DNA of 64,000 nucleotides from Nitrospira sp. Lineage in GTDB: Bacteria; Nitrospirota; Nitrospiria; Nitrospirales; Nitrospiraceae. A program made the position numbers and the translations under genes. Below, in pieces: positions 1 to 8,723 of the stretch (position 1 is its first letter; every line of letters starts with the position of its first letter). The stretch lies in assembly GCA_005239465.1 (NCBI GenBank), contig SPAW01000009.1, forward strand, positions 16,753-80,752, read 5' to 3'. The notes below the pieces were generated by a model. It made no database searches and had not been told where the DNA came from. It saw nothing but the letters and a program-made list of their open reading frames with translations.

Positions 1-2097
1 CTGTTCCCAGGCTCGTTGGGCGAAGCTGATACGAGGGCCTTTCACCAGCACGGTCCCTCGCACGGCTTGGTTCCATCGGGGCGGCGACTCGACGAGATGC
101 AGCGTGACGCGATAGACAGAGATTTCCGGTTTCAGTTTGCGATTGGCCCCTTCACGAACCGGCACGTCTCCGCCATAGACGGAGAAGAGGTAGGGCACGG
201 TGAAGCTGCTTTCGTCGATGTCTCGAATCTCTTCGATACGCGCGGCCAGGCTGGGCCGTTCGGCATCGTCGGGAACAAATCGAGCGGATTGTCCGACTCG
301 CAGGTACCGGACCTTTGTTTCCTCCACAAGGGCGTGTAGTTCCTCGCCCTGGGGATCGACGACGTAGGCCAGCGGGAGTTCTTTATTGATCCACTGTCCC
401 ACATGAAGCGCGTCGGCCCGATCGGTAACGAGGCCGGCAATGGGCGCGGTGAGCTGCAGCGTCTGCTGCTTTTTCATGAGCCCCTCGAGCTCGGACAGGC
501 GGGTCCGCAACGTCTCCAGCGTCACCTGGGCCTTGGCGAGTTCCTCTCGATCGACGCTTTGCCGTTGCGCCCTCAAGCGTTCGACTTCAATGCGCTTGTG
601 GGTCAAGGCGATATCTTTCTCTAACGTCGGGGCCTCCACCATGACGAGCAGGTCGCCAGCCTGTACCCGTTGACCTTCCTTCACCGCCAACTCCACGATT
701 TTTCCAGCAGCCGGCGCGTAGATCGTCGCGTGAGGGATAGCTTCGAGTACGGCGGGCACAAGAATGCGATCGGACCAGGGCACGAACAGCACGGCGATGA
801 TGCAGACCAGCACCCCGGCGGAGAGCCACCCCCTGCGACGTTCGATGATCACTCTGCGTAAGGTCCACCAGGCCTTGAGCTCGTGCATGATCGGGAGGAG
901 GATGAACCAGCCGATCTCGACCGCAAAGAGGATGAGCCCCAGCAACTTGAAAAAGAAGTGGTAGACCAAGAAGGCGATGCCGAGAAACAGCATGAAACGG
1001 TATACCCACACCGCCCAGGCGAAACAGACCAAGAATCGGCGCTGGGCAGCGGCAACCGGCTCCGGCATCGGCATATCCAGACCGAACAGGAGTCGCCGTA
1101 GTTGCCATCGCCCGAAGGCAAAGGCTCGATCTTGCAAGTTGGGAATGCCCAGCCAATCGGAGAGCACATAGTACCCATCGAACCGCATGAACGGGCTCAG
1201 ATTAATGGCAGCGCCGACCATCAGACTTGTGGTCGCCACGATAAACACCAGGCTCCGTGCCACGCCGTCGTCGAGAAAGTTCCACGCGAAGATCGCCAGG
1301 GCGGCCAACGCGCATTCGACGATCATCCCGGCAGCGCCGATGGCGGCGCGCTGGCGACGGGAGGTCAATTTCCACGCATCGGAGGTGTCCGAATACAGCA
1401 TCGGTACCATCACGATCATGGCAATGCCCATAGTGGGGACCCGACAGCCATAGCGTGTTGCTGTATAGGCATGCCCGAATTCATGGAACACTTTGACGAC
1501 GGCCAGACTGATGGCGTACAGCGCGAGACCCCGCGGGGTGAAAAAATGCAGGACGGTGGCCGTAAAAGTGTCCCACTGGCGCGAGACCAGATACAATCCG
1601 ATGAGCCCGATACCGCCGATCGTCCAGGCCACGGCCCGTGAATAGAGCCAGGCCACGAACGGAAGCGTGGCACGGAGAAACCGATCCGGCTGGAGGAGCG
1701 GAATCTGGAAAAACAGATAGTGATGCACCAACCAGATCACCCAAGATGGCCGCGCAGCTTCCGCTTGCACGGCATAGGCTCGATACCCGCCCTGCGGCGG
1801 ATCGCGCATCAGATGGTTGGCGTACAAAAACCGGAGGAGGTCCTCGACATCCTGCCTCGTGGCTCGGCAGGTCGTGTCGGCGTGGATCTGCGTGAGGACG
1901 GCCTCCGCGGATGAGGCGGCCCAGTGCGACAGAATCTGGTAGGCGGCCCAGCCGATCTGAAAATATTTCCCGCGGACCGGATCGACGACGACCCATGTCG
2001 GCGAACCGTCGGCGGCCGAGGCACCCGCGATGAGCCTGAGATCCTCGCGTAACGGCGGCAGCACGAGATCTTGGTTCGGGAGCGTGGTCAGTTTCAT
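1..2097 (-). CDS. PqqD-like / M50 site-2 protease / HlyD membrane protein (3' end outside window)
   Basis: The frame is open for 699 codons from the ATG at 2097 to the window edge, so the C-terminus is missing. Residues about 1-100 resemble a PqqD/RRE-type peptide-binding domain. A multi-pass membrane region follows with the zinc-protease motif HEFGH at about residues 205-209 and the later M50 signature PFMRFDGYY, which supplies the third metal ligand. The rest is a HlyD/biotinyl-lipoyl-like adaptor region with coiled coil. Known: M50 proteins cleave substrates in or near the membrane, and HlyD arms bridge to TolC. Inferred: it is the inner-membrane core of the export operon. Its ATG overlaps the stop of the upstream gene as ATGA, implying translational coupling. 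The substrate is unknown. Confidence 0.85.
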   Translation of the reverse strand, partial: MKLTTLPNQDLVLPPLREDLRLIAGASAADGSPTWVVVDPVRGKYFQIGWAAYQILSHWAASSAEAVLTQIHADTTCRATRQDVEDLLRFLYANHLMRDPPQGGYRAYAVQAEAARPSWVIWLVHHYLFFQIPLLQPDRFLRATLPFVAWLYSRAVAWTIGGIGLIGLYLVSRQWDTFTATVLHFFTPRGLALYAISLAVVKVFHEFGHAYTATRYGCRVPTMGIAMIVMVPMLYSDTSDAWKLTSRRQRAAIGAAGMIVECALAALAIFAWNFLDDGVARSLVFIVATTSLMVGAAINLSPFMRFDGYYVLSDWLGIPNLQDRAFAFGRWQLRRLLFGLDMPMPEPVAAAQRRFLVCFAWAVWVYRFMLFLGIAFLVYHFFFKLLGLILFAVEIGWFILLPIMHELKAWWTLRRVIIERRRGWLSAGVLVCIIAVLFVPWSDRILVPAVLEAIPHATIYAPAAGKIVELAVKEGQRVQAGDLLVMVEAPTLEKDIALTHKRIEVERLRAQRQSVDREELAKAQVTLETLRTRLSELEGLMKKQQTLQLTAPIAGLVTDRADALHVGQWINKELPLAYVVDPQGEELHALVEETKVRYLRVGQSARFVPDDAERPSLAARIEEIRDIDESSFTVPYLFSVYGGDVPVREGANRKLKPEISVYRVTLHLVESPPRWNQAVRGTVLVKGPRISFAQRAWEQ

Positions 2098-3458
2098 AGG
2101 CCGATCCATGGCCGGATGGCGGAAATCGGACGACGGAAAAGATAGGTGAACAGTGTAACCCGCTCTCCGTAGATTTTGGCGCTGCCTTGCCAGCCGATGC
2201 GGAATTCCGACGCCCCCTGTCCAAGCTGTGCCGTCACGCGGTAGGACAGCGTATTGTTCGGCAAGACCTCGGCGTGGTAGCTGGCATGACTGACCGTGGC
2301 AGGAACGCTGGAAAATGGATTGGCATTCATGAACAGGGCCACCGATGCGCCTTCGCGCAACACAATGGCATCCTCCACCGGCAGATCGATCCGCACCTCC
2401 AGTTGATGCGGGTTCGCTAATTCCATGATGCGTTGGCCGACCACGATCGGCTTCCCGATCCAATCGGACTTGTCCGTGTAGAGCAACAGCCCGGCTCGCT
2501 CCGCCTTCACCTCGACCTTCGTCAATCGTTCATGGGCATAGTTCCGCTCGGTTTCTCGCAATTCGACTTCGGCTTTCAACAGCGGACCATCGGCTTTTTG
2601 CTCGGGCTCCACGAATGAGCCTTGCGCTGCACGCCGATAGTTCGCCATCGCCACGTCGAGGCTCCGTTCCGCGACTTCATACTCGTTTCTGAACGTTGTG
2701 TCTTCATACTTGAACAACACCTCGCCTTCGGACACGACGGTATTGGGGAGGACTACAATTTCGGCAATGACGCCGTCGATCGGCGCGCTCACGATCAGAG
2801 GGTCCTTTGCGACAATCTTCGCGGGCGCCAACGTCGACATGGGGACAGGAATGGCCAGTATGCACAGAGTGGCGGACGCGAGTATCCACGTCATGGTCCG
2901 GCTCAATCCCCATCGCCATCGGCGACTGTTCGATGGACCGACGGCACGCCAGGCGTGAGCATAGGCTTCGCTGAGACGTTGCATGACAGTCACCTCGTGG
3001 TCTGCCCATGGTTGGTCTCGCGTCAGCCACAGGCCGCCTAAGATCTGTCCCCCAGGGTGCTTGAGAGGACACCATAATCCATAGCCTGGGGTAAATTCCT
3101 TCCAGTCTGGTCTTAGTCCGGCAGGACAATCCGCTTCTGTGACGAGACGAATGCCCGGACCGGTCGAAGTCTTGCGCAGTGCCCGGATCAATCGCTCGAT
3201 CCATTGCATCAAGGGCACGGCACGATCCACCACCGGGACGCTCGATGCGGCTTGCACCTGGTAACTCTGCGTAGACGGGGTCGGCGGGGTCATTAATATT
3301 GCTTGTCGATAGGGAACCAAGCGGCGCGTTTCATTGACGAAAAAAAATTGCAATTCTTGCTGGGTCTGGGCCGCGCGAACCCTCTCTTCCAGCTGAAGCA
3401 GCAGGGTGAACGATATGCTTGTGGGTGGGCTGTGGGGCTTGACTTCTGCTGCGAGCAT
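2094..3458 (-). CDS. HlyD-family adaptor with GAF-like N-terminal domain
   Basis: 454 aa. Residues about 15-175 look like a GAF-type sensory domain. One transmembrane helix (about 189-208) follows, then a periplasmic HlyD/membrane-fusion region with a lipoyl-like half-motif (SAPIDGVI...), a coiled-coil hairpin and a beta-barrel C-terminus. Known: HlyD adaptors link inner-membrane pumps to TolC. The cytoplasmic GAF domain suggests ligand-gated assembly or activity (inference). It starts one base after the stop of the RND-type adaptor and overlaps the M50 gene by ATGA, so the cluster is clearly co-transcribed. Confidence 0.85.
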   Translation of the reverse strand: MLAAEVKPHSPPTSISFTLLLQLEERVRAAQTQQELQFFFVNETRRLVPYRQAILMTPPTPSTQSYQVQAASSVPVVDRAVPLMQWIERLIRALRKTSTGPGIRLVTEADCPAGLRPDWKEFTPGYGLWCPLKHPGGQILGGLWLTRDQPWADHEVTVMQRLSEAYAHAWRAVGPSNSRRWRWGLSRTMTWILASATLCILAIPVPMSTLAPAKIVAKDPLIVSAPIDGVIAEIVVLPNTVVSEGEVLFKYEDTTFRNEYEVAERSLDVAMANYRRAAQGSFVEPEQKADGPLLKAEVELRETERNYAHERLTKVEVKAERAGLLLYTDKSDWIGKPIVVGQRIMELANPHQLEVRIDLPVEDAIVLREGASVALFMNANPFSSVPATVSHASYHAEVLPNNTLSYRVTAQLGQGASEFRIGWQGSAKIYGERVTLFTYLFRRPISAIRPWIGL

Positions 3459-3459
3459 G

Positions 3460-4248
3460 TCAGCGTAGGGGTTCAGCGAACGAGGCGGTCCCGCTCATCC
3501 CCGCCAGCACGTTGTCGGGCTGAGTGCGAAACCGACCTTTCACCTTCACCGTCTGGCTGGCAGGATCGACATTCGCGCCGATGACCTGAACCACGGCGGG
3601 ATACCGTAGTCCCGTTTCATCAATGGCGTACTCGAAGGGCGTGCCGACCTTCAGCCACGCGAGGGACTTCGACGGCAGAATGAGCTCGATCTCGAGCAAG
3701 CTATCATCCAGCAGGCTTATGAGCTGATCGTTGGGAAATACATTCTCGTGTTCGTTCACGATCATTTTGACGACACGTCCGGGAAACGGTGCGCGCACGG
3801 TGCAGCCGTTCACATTGACTTGCGCGGCCTTCACGGCAGCGAATGCTTTTTCGGCTTCGGCCTGGGAGACTTCGAGTTCGAGCTGCCCGACTGCCTGATG
3901 TTTTGAAAGGCGGCGGTTGTTCTCATAGGTCTTCTCCTTGCCACGATATTCCGCCTTGGCACTAGCCAATTCTGCTTCGTACTTCGAGCAATCGAGAGCG
4001 ACCAGGAGAGCCCCTTTTTTAAACCGATGTCCCTCCTTGAAGGGTAGCTGGCTGATCCGGCCCTGGACCTGGCTGGCTAAGGTGGCTTGTGCAGTCGCCT
4101 TCACCACTCCGCGGATCGTGCTGAGTTCTGCCGCGCTGCTTGCGGGCTTGGGATCTGACTTGGTGCCGGCTGTCGCAAGCCACATCGGCATCAGGATCCA
4201 CACGCCCACGAGAGAGCCACCAACCAGCGGCCAGCTGATACGGGTCAC
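3460..4248 (-). CDS. Efflux RND-type periplasmic adaptor (HlyD/AcrA family)
   Basis: About 262 aa. An N-terminal membrane anchor or signal segment (about residues 7-27) is followed by a lipoyl half, an alpha-hairpin, the second lipoyl half (RAPFPGRV) and a beta-barrel domain. I chose the GTG at 4248 because it overlaps the TolC stop as GTGA and has GGAG eight bases upstream; a longer start at 4275 would overlap tolC by 31 bases. No RND pump is in the window, so it probably works with the GAF-HlyD and M50-HlyD proteins. It is short for an AcrA-type adaptor. Confidence 0.85.
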   Translation of the reverse strand: MTRISWPLVGGSLVGVWILMPMWLATAGTKSDPKPASSAAELSTIRGVVKATAQATLASQVQGRISQLPFKEGHRFKKGALLVALDCSKYEAELASAKAEYRGKEKTYENNRRLSKHQAVGQLELEVSQAEAEKAFAAVKAAQVNVNGCTVRAPFPGRVVKMIVNEHENVFPNDQLISLLDDSLLEIELILPSKSLAWLKVGTPFEYAIDETGLRYPAVVQVIGANVDPASQTVKVKGRFRTQPDNVLAGMSGTASFAEPLR

Positions 4249-5783
4249 TTGAGTAACTCCTTGCTTTTCGCCCATCGTGTGCGAAGTTCGAGCGCAAGGT
4301 CGGACACGCTCTGTTCCTGCGTCAGATCATGGGGCAGCACATCTTCTCCAACGGCGGCCAAGAGCGACGCCCAGGCGGTTTGGAGTTCCGCCTCCGCGGC
4401 ATCGTATCGCAGTTGCGCCGCCACCTGATTGACTCGCTCGCGCAGAACGGCCTGTTCGCTCAACCGGGCCGACCGCCATGCGAGGCGCGTCTGCTCGGTA
4501 ATTTGGGACTGCGTGTCGTGATAGAGCGCCGCCGTCGAGGTTTCTTTCCTCGCGAGTGCCACCTGCGCCACGCTGACATGCACTTGCGACATGATGGCCA
4601 TGGTCAGCGCAAGGTTCTGCGTGTGCAGCACCTTATCTTGCGCCTCAATGGTCTTCGCCCGAGCCGGGTACCGAAACATGTTCAGCAGATTCCAACTGGC
4701 CCGTGCGGCATAGGCGGCCCAATGGTTATTGAAGAGAAAGCTGTTGCTGTTGTAGTTCCCGCCGACTAGGAGATTCAGGCTGGGTAACATTTCAAGGATC
4801 GCCGCTTTGGTCTCGTGCGCGTTGATGCGACGCCGGTAATCGATCATCCTCAGCTCCGGGCGTGCCTCCAGCGCCCGCTCCTCCAGCACCGACATCTCGA
4901 ACGGGAGTTTCAACGTTCTGGCCTCTCGCTCCGGAACCATGAGCACCATCGCGTGCTCTTGGCCGGGGGGAAGATTGATGAGCGCGGCCAATTGAAGCTT
5001 CGCCGTGGAGAGCTCCCGGAACAGCTGTTGAATGAATCGCTGCGCATTGAGGAGATCGAGCTTGTATTGCAAGGGAACCAGCGGCGCGCTGAGTTTCTCA
5101 TCTTGAATCGCCTGGGCTTTCTCCAGCGCGCTTTTCACCCATTCATCCAGCATCTTGAGTGAGGGGAGCATTCGTTCCGCGCTCACCGCCCGCCAATAGG
5201 CGATCCGCACATCCTGCATCACGCGATTGGCGACGCGCCGCCGTTCTTCCTCGGCGATCAACACGTCGTCGGCTGCCTGCTTTGCCCGGATGTACGACAT
5301 GCCGAAATCCAACACATTCCAACTGAGCGACAGATCGGCCGAGAAAATGTTCTTTTCAGCCGAGGTAAAGGGTTCGAGAATCTGTCTCCCCGTAATCAAG
5401 GACTGCGCAAGTCCTCCCGCGAAATTACTGCGCCCGTCGAATCCTGCGTTCGCCGCGAGACGAGGCAACATGGCATAGTGCGACAGGTCGAGTTGGGTCT
5501 GCGCCAGCATCTTGTGCATCAGCTCGACGCGCGCGTCGAGGTTATACTTCAGCGCCCGCGCCATCGCTTCGTAGAGATCGACCGGGCCCGAGACGGGCTC
5601 TTGATCCTTGGTCAGCACGGCCCGGTCTTCGTGCACTCGTGATCGCACCTCGTCCGTCGTCAACGGGATCGATTTGATAGCACAACTGCTCAGACCGATG
5701 ACGGCGACGGTTGTCAGCGCCGCCAGTATGGGGTCGATCATGCCGCGAGATCGTTCGGCCGGAGAATTCGGTCTGTTCACCAC
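4245..5783 (-). CDS. TolC-family outer-membrane efflux lipoprotein
   Basis: 512 aa with two OEP repeats rich in long amphipathic helices, as in TolC/NodT channels. The N-terminus carries a lipobox (GLSSC), so the mature protein is probably acylated at Cys. The GTG at 5783 has AGGAAG upstream; an ATG at 5741 is an alternative without a visible ribosome-binding site. It is the first gene of the minus-strand operon, followed by two adaptors and the M50 protein, and supplies the outer-membrane exit duct. Confidence 0.88.
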   Translation of the reverse strand: MVNRPNSPAERSRGMIDPILAALTTVAVIGLSSCAIKSIPLTTDEVRSRVHEDRAVLTKDQEPVSGPVDLYEAMARALKYNLDARVELMHKMLAQTQLDLSHYAMLPRLAANAGFDGRSNFAGGLAQSLITGRQILEPFTSAEKNIFSADLSLSWNVLDFGMSYIRAKQAADDVLIAEEERRRVANRVMQDVRIAYWRAVSAERMLPSLKMLDEWVKSALEKAQAIQDEKLSAPLVPLQYKLDLLNAQRFIQQLFRELSTAKLQLAALINLPPGQEHAMVLMVPEREARTLKLPFEMSVLEERALEARPELRMIDYRRRINAHETKAAILEMLPSLNLLVGGNYNSNSFLFNNHWAAYAARASWNLLNMFRYPARAKTIEAQDKVLHTQNLALTMAIMSQVHVSVAQVALARKETSTAALYHDTQSQITEQTRLAWRSARLSEQAVLRERVNQVAAQLRYDAAEAELQTAWASLLAAVGEDVLPHDLTQEQSVSDLALELRTRWAKSKELLK

Positions 5784-6172
5784 GTCACTTCCTGTTCAGG
5801 CACATTCGTAGAGCCCCGCCTATTTCGCACCGTGCCAGACAACAGAATCCTGCTGCCCGATCACCATTCGGTTCTGTGCAATCGGCACTGTGCAACCCGG
5901 TATATGCAGATGGTCTTAAGAGTACTAAACTATTCTGGTTTGTCATCATATTTTTGTCTTTAATACATCTCTACATCAGTTCGATCATGGACAAATCGTT
6001 TCACAGACCCCGCCTTATGATCGCGATGATCATCCTCGATTGCACAGAAGCGACTTCAGAAACCATGTTTTTTCTTTTTGTGTGGCGCGTTTTTTGGTAG
6101 CTTGTGTGTGAAGATGACTGAAATGATCAGATCCGGTCGACATCACTTCTATGCCTCACAAAGGAGATCAGT
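5784..6172. promoter_or_regulatory. Divergent intergenic region between export operon and DUF3467 gene
   Basis: 389 bases, clearly more AT-rich than the flanks (especially about 5925-6100), separate divergent starts and must hold both promoters. I see no gene of family resemblance here. A strong AAAGGAGAT ribosome-binding site lies just before the DUF3467 ATG. No single promoter hexamer pair is convincing enough to place. Confidence 0.5.
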
Positions 6173-6532
6173 ATGAAAGATGTAGCATCAACGGCGAATG
6201 CACCAGGCATGTCCTCGGCAAGACCGCCACAGCCAAGCCAGCCCACCAATGCTGCTCCGACGGTCCAGTTTGACGTCTCCAACCTTCACAGTTCCTACGC
6301 CAACGTATGCAACGTGTCTTCGACCCGTGAGGAAGTGGTGCTCGCCTTTGGCGTCAATAATGTGTGGGAGCGGGGGCAGGCAAACGTGCAGATCCAGATG
6401 ACTAACCGCATCGTCCTGAACCCCTATGCGGCGAAGCGGTTGGCTGCCGTGCTCAATCGTGTGGTCGCCGAATATGAGTCCGCGTTTGGGCCGTTGAAGG
6501 ACGACGCTAGACCACAATCCAATGCGGCCTAA
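6173..6532 (+). CDS. DUF3467 domain-containing protein
   Basis: 119 aa with no signal peptide or membrane helix. An N-terminal tail rich in Pro, Ala and Gln (about residues 1-35) precedes a DUF3467 core with the typical pattern SSYANVCNVSST...VLAFGVNN, then NRIVLNPYAAKRL, ending in an amphipathic helix. Known: DUF3467 proteins are small and of unknown function. It lies head-to-head with the M50/HlyD/TolC operon, suggesting a functional link (substrate, chaperone or regulator), but that is inference. The start is fixed by AAAGGAGAT. Confidence 0.85.
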   Translation: MKDVASTANAPGMSSARPPQPSQPTNAAPTVQFDVSNLHSSYANVCNVSSTREEVVLAFGVNNVWERGQANVQIQMTNRIVLNPYAAKRLAAVLNRVVAEYESAFGPLKDDARPQSNAA

Positions 6533-6542
6533 GTGAAAGGAA

Positions 6543-6573
6543 CCTCTCCGGACGTCGCTCTGGTCCGGAGAGG
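6543..6573 (+). terminator. Hairpin terminator after DUF3467 gene
   Basis: Perfect 10-bp inverted repeat CCTCTCCGGA / TCCGGAGAGG with an 11-base loop, starting 10 bases after the stop codon. The downstream tract (GCTTTCC) has only a few T residues. Confidence 0.6.
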
Positions 6574-6606
6574 GCTTTCCAGCAGCCTTGCAGGTGATAT
6601 GATCCG

Positions 6607-6846
6607 TTACATTGTGCGCCCGACCGCTTGGCCCACAAGAAATCTTGTCACCCAAGCCCAGTGAAAGTTGAAGCCGCCATTGCGACCGTCGCAGTTAAGG
6701 AACTCGCCGACCAGATAGAGGGCGGGCACCAACCTTGATTCCATCGTGCAGAAGTTGATCTTTTCGACAGGGACCCTGCTCGTCGTCACTTCTGCCTGGT
6801 TCCAGCCGCGATCCTGCACGATTGGAAACTGGAATCGAGTCAGTTG
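6607..6846 (-). pseudogene. C-terminal remnant of a HI0933-type FAD oxidoreductase
   Basis: The minus strand encodes about 79 residues matching the last part of the intact flavoprotein at 29491-30762: RFQFPIVQDRGWN, then NFCTMESRLVP, LYLVGEFLNCDGR and GGFNFHWAW. It is preceded in frame by a TAA and lacks all upstream domains, including the FAD-binding Rossmann fold. The divergence from the intact copy shows an old paralogue remnant rather than a recent duplication. Confidence 0.8.
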
Positions 6847-6849
6847 TTA

Positions 6850-7512
6850 GCAGGGGCAGCGTTGTGAACTGCGCCTATCGTAATCCTTTGAATGACTGAA
6901 GTGTGGGTTTCTCGGTGAACCCACTAATGTGGTAAACTCGCTTCCCTCTTCGCCAACTCACTCTGTCTGTGCCGAGAAATGAAGCTCCCCGCAGCAAACT
7001 ACGGGTCAGTATTCGGCGAAGGAGAACGTGCCTAGTCCCCCACCGTGACCGAGGACTCCCCTGATTTCCGGCTGGCGTTCGAGCAGTGAGTCCGCAGGGA
7101 GGAGGTGTGCCGGAAGTCTTTCCCGGGCATTGGTGGCCAGAAGGATTCCTCTGTCCCTGTTGTGTCTGCGGTCGATCGGGGTCCAAGGCTCGACGGACGT
7201 GGGGGGACTGGTCGCACGTTCACTCCCAGGCGTTTGCAACAGCGAGACCGATCATTCACCGGACGCGTCTGCCGTTGACGCGGTGGGTCCGGGCTCTGAG
7301 GGTCGTGACAAGCCGGCAAACCGGAGACTGATGTCGCGGCGCAGGACTCAACCAGAGACCCCATTTTATCAGTCCACAGCAGCGAGGCCGTATTCGTTTC
7401 TTGGTCGTGGTTTTCCCGTGAAAAGTCACAGATGTGTTTTTCATGACACAACTTATCGTTCGCCATGTATCGTTTTTCGATAAAGAAATAAAATACTTGT
7501 GTCGTTTTTTTA
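6850..7512. other. Non-coding stretch, no supported gene
   Basis: About 660 bases between the flavoprotein remnant and lpxC. Open frames on both strands are short or compositionally poor and resemble no family I know. The last 100 bases before lpxC turn AT-rich. Confidence 0.5.
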
Positions 7513-7529
7513 TTGGCACATAAGTTGCT
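7513..7529 (+). promoter_or_regulatory. Candidate sigma-54 promoter for lpxC
   Basis: TTGGCAC, five bases, TTGCT: this keeps GG and GC exactly 10 bases apart, as in the -24/-12 consensus. It lies 42 bases upstream of the lpxC GTG. A TATACT at 7529-7534 could instead be a sigma-70 -10 box, but no good -35 sits at the right distance. Confidence 0.45.
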
Positions 7530-7570
7530 ATACTCACGCCACAGTTGTCGATTTTCGTGACGGGGGGCTT

Positions 7571-8500
7571 GTGCGGAATCAGCAAACTCTGGCATCTGCA
7601 GTGACATGTTCGGGTGTTGGGCTTCACTCTGGCCAACCTGTGACAATCACGCTTAGACCTGCTCCTCCAGACACTGGGGTGGTTTTCGTCAATCGAAGCG
7701 GGAATGTCAGCACCTCCCTTTCAGCCTCGATTGAACACCGTGTCCCGACTGAACTGTGCACGGCCATCAGCGGCAACGGATTCCAGGTTAAGACTATTGA
7801 ACATGTGCTTGCGGCCTTGTCAGGCCTTGAGGTTGATAACGTCTATATCGATGTGACGGCAAGCGAAGTCCCTGTGATGGATGGGAGTGCTGCGCCATTT
7901 GTTCGCTTGATCCAATCTGTCGGCGTGATCTCGCAAAACCGGAAGCAGCCCTATCTGAAGATTATGGCGCCGCTTGAGATTTCTGAAGGGTCGAAACGGG
8001 TGAGGATCGAGCCTTCATCCGCGCCTCGTATAACCTATTCGATCCACTATGACCATCCTCTCATTAAGACTCAGACCTACGTCCACGATTGTTCTGTGAG
8101 CGCCTTCGAAAATCATATCGCCGAGGCGAGGACGTTTGGGTTCCTCCACGAGGTCCAGGCGCTATGGGCTCGCGGGTTCGGTCAAGGTGGGACGTTAGAC
8201 AACACGGTCGTGCTGTCGGATGACGGTATTGTGAATGAATCTGGCCTCCGGTTCCCTAATGAGTTCGTTCGTCATAAGGTGCTTGATCTCGTTGGCGATT
8301 TTTCTCTCCTCGGAATGTCCTTCATCGGCCATATTGTCGCAGAGCGATCGGGACATGCACTCCACACTCGGTTAGTTCAACAGATCCTTGAACAGCCTGA
8401 GAAGTGGGTGCTCCTCAACGCAGAGCCTCTTGCAGAAAAGAAGCGGACGACTCCGAGCATGGCTCGGCTCCAGCCTGCCGTCGCACTTCAAGCTTCCTAA
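7571..8500 (+). CDS. lpxC: UDP-3-O-acyl-N-acetylglucosamine deacetylase
   Basis: Zn-dependent deacetylase, the committed step of lipid A synthesis in the cytoplasm. About 309 aa from the GTG at 7571, whose product VRNQQTL aligns with the usual LpxC N-terminus; an in-frame ATG at 7499 would add an unlikely 24-residue tail. Motifs: GVGLHSG, TIEHVLAALSG (His ligand about 78), EVPVMDGSAAPF, FVRHKVLDLVGD (His and Asp ligands) and SGHALH. It stands alone here, not in an lpx or division cluster, so Gram-negative LPS is implied. The frame is intact. Confidence 0.95.
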   Translation: MRNQQTLASAVTCSGVGLHSGQPVTITLRPAPPDTGVVFVNRSGNVSTSLSASIEHRVPTELCTAISGNGFQVKTIEHVLAALSGLEVDNVYIDVTASEVPVMDGSAAPFVRLIQSVGVISQNRKQPYLKIMAPLEISEGSKRVRIEPSSAPRITYSIHYDHPLIKTQTYVHDCSVSAFENHIAEARTFGFLHEVQALWARGFGQGGTLDNTVVLSDDGIVNESGLRFPNEFVRHKVLDLVGDFSLLGMSFIGHIVAERSGHALHTRLVQQILEQPEKWVLLNAEPLAEKKRTTPSMARLQPAVALQAS

Positions 8501-8590
8501 AAATCACTTTTATTGTCGGGGTGATAGGTGCGTGCCGTACCGGCGAAGCGCTGTTCTCTTTGGGAGCGTGGCCGTTGGAAAAATTACGTC

Positions 8591-8612
8591 GGGAGTGAGT
8601 GGCCTCACCCCC
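8591..8612. terminator. Hairpin between lpxC and convergent genes
   Basis: GGGaGTGAG, loop TGGC, CTCACcCCC forms a short hairpin about 90 bases after lpxC and could terminate transcription from either side. There is no long T run. Confidence 0.35.
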
Positions 8613-8634
8613 GGCGTATAAGTCGTGGCGGGGA

Positions 8635-8673
8635 CTACTTCTTCTTCTTCTTCGCTGCCTTCTTTGTTGCCAA
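8635..8673 (-). CDS. Possible 12-residue lysine-rich micro-ORF
   Basis: A TTG at 8673 opens LATKKAAKKKKK and then TAG, with a GGGGGGTGAG tract a few bases upstream that could bind the ribosome. The frame also extends upstream across the end of the HARE gene without a stop, so this may be the tail of a longer overlapping frame. The poly-lysine tail resembles histone-like C-termini. Weak evidence overall. Confidence 0.2.
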   Translation of the reverse strand: MATKKAAKKKKK

Positions 8674-8723
8674 GACTCTCACCCCCCTTCGTCGTTCGTA
8701 ATAGGTTGTTGCCAATAGATCGC

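Noticed and set aside
587-1178. Open frames of 109-189 codons on the minus strand at the left end
   Set aside because: They lie out of frame within the M50/HlyD protein, which is open to the edge and has clear motifs.
7032-7646. 204-codon minus-strand frame over the lpxC upstream region
   Set aside because: Its upper part is antisense to lpxC and its promoter; composition is poor and there is no ribosome-binding site.
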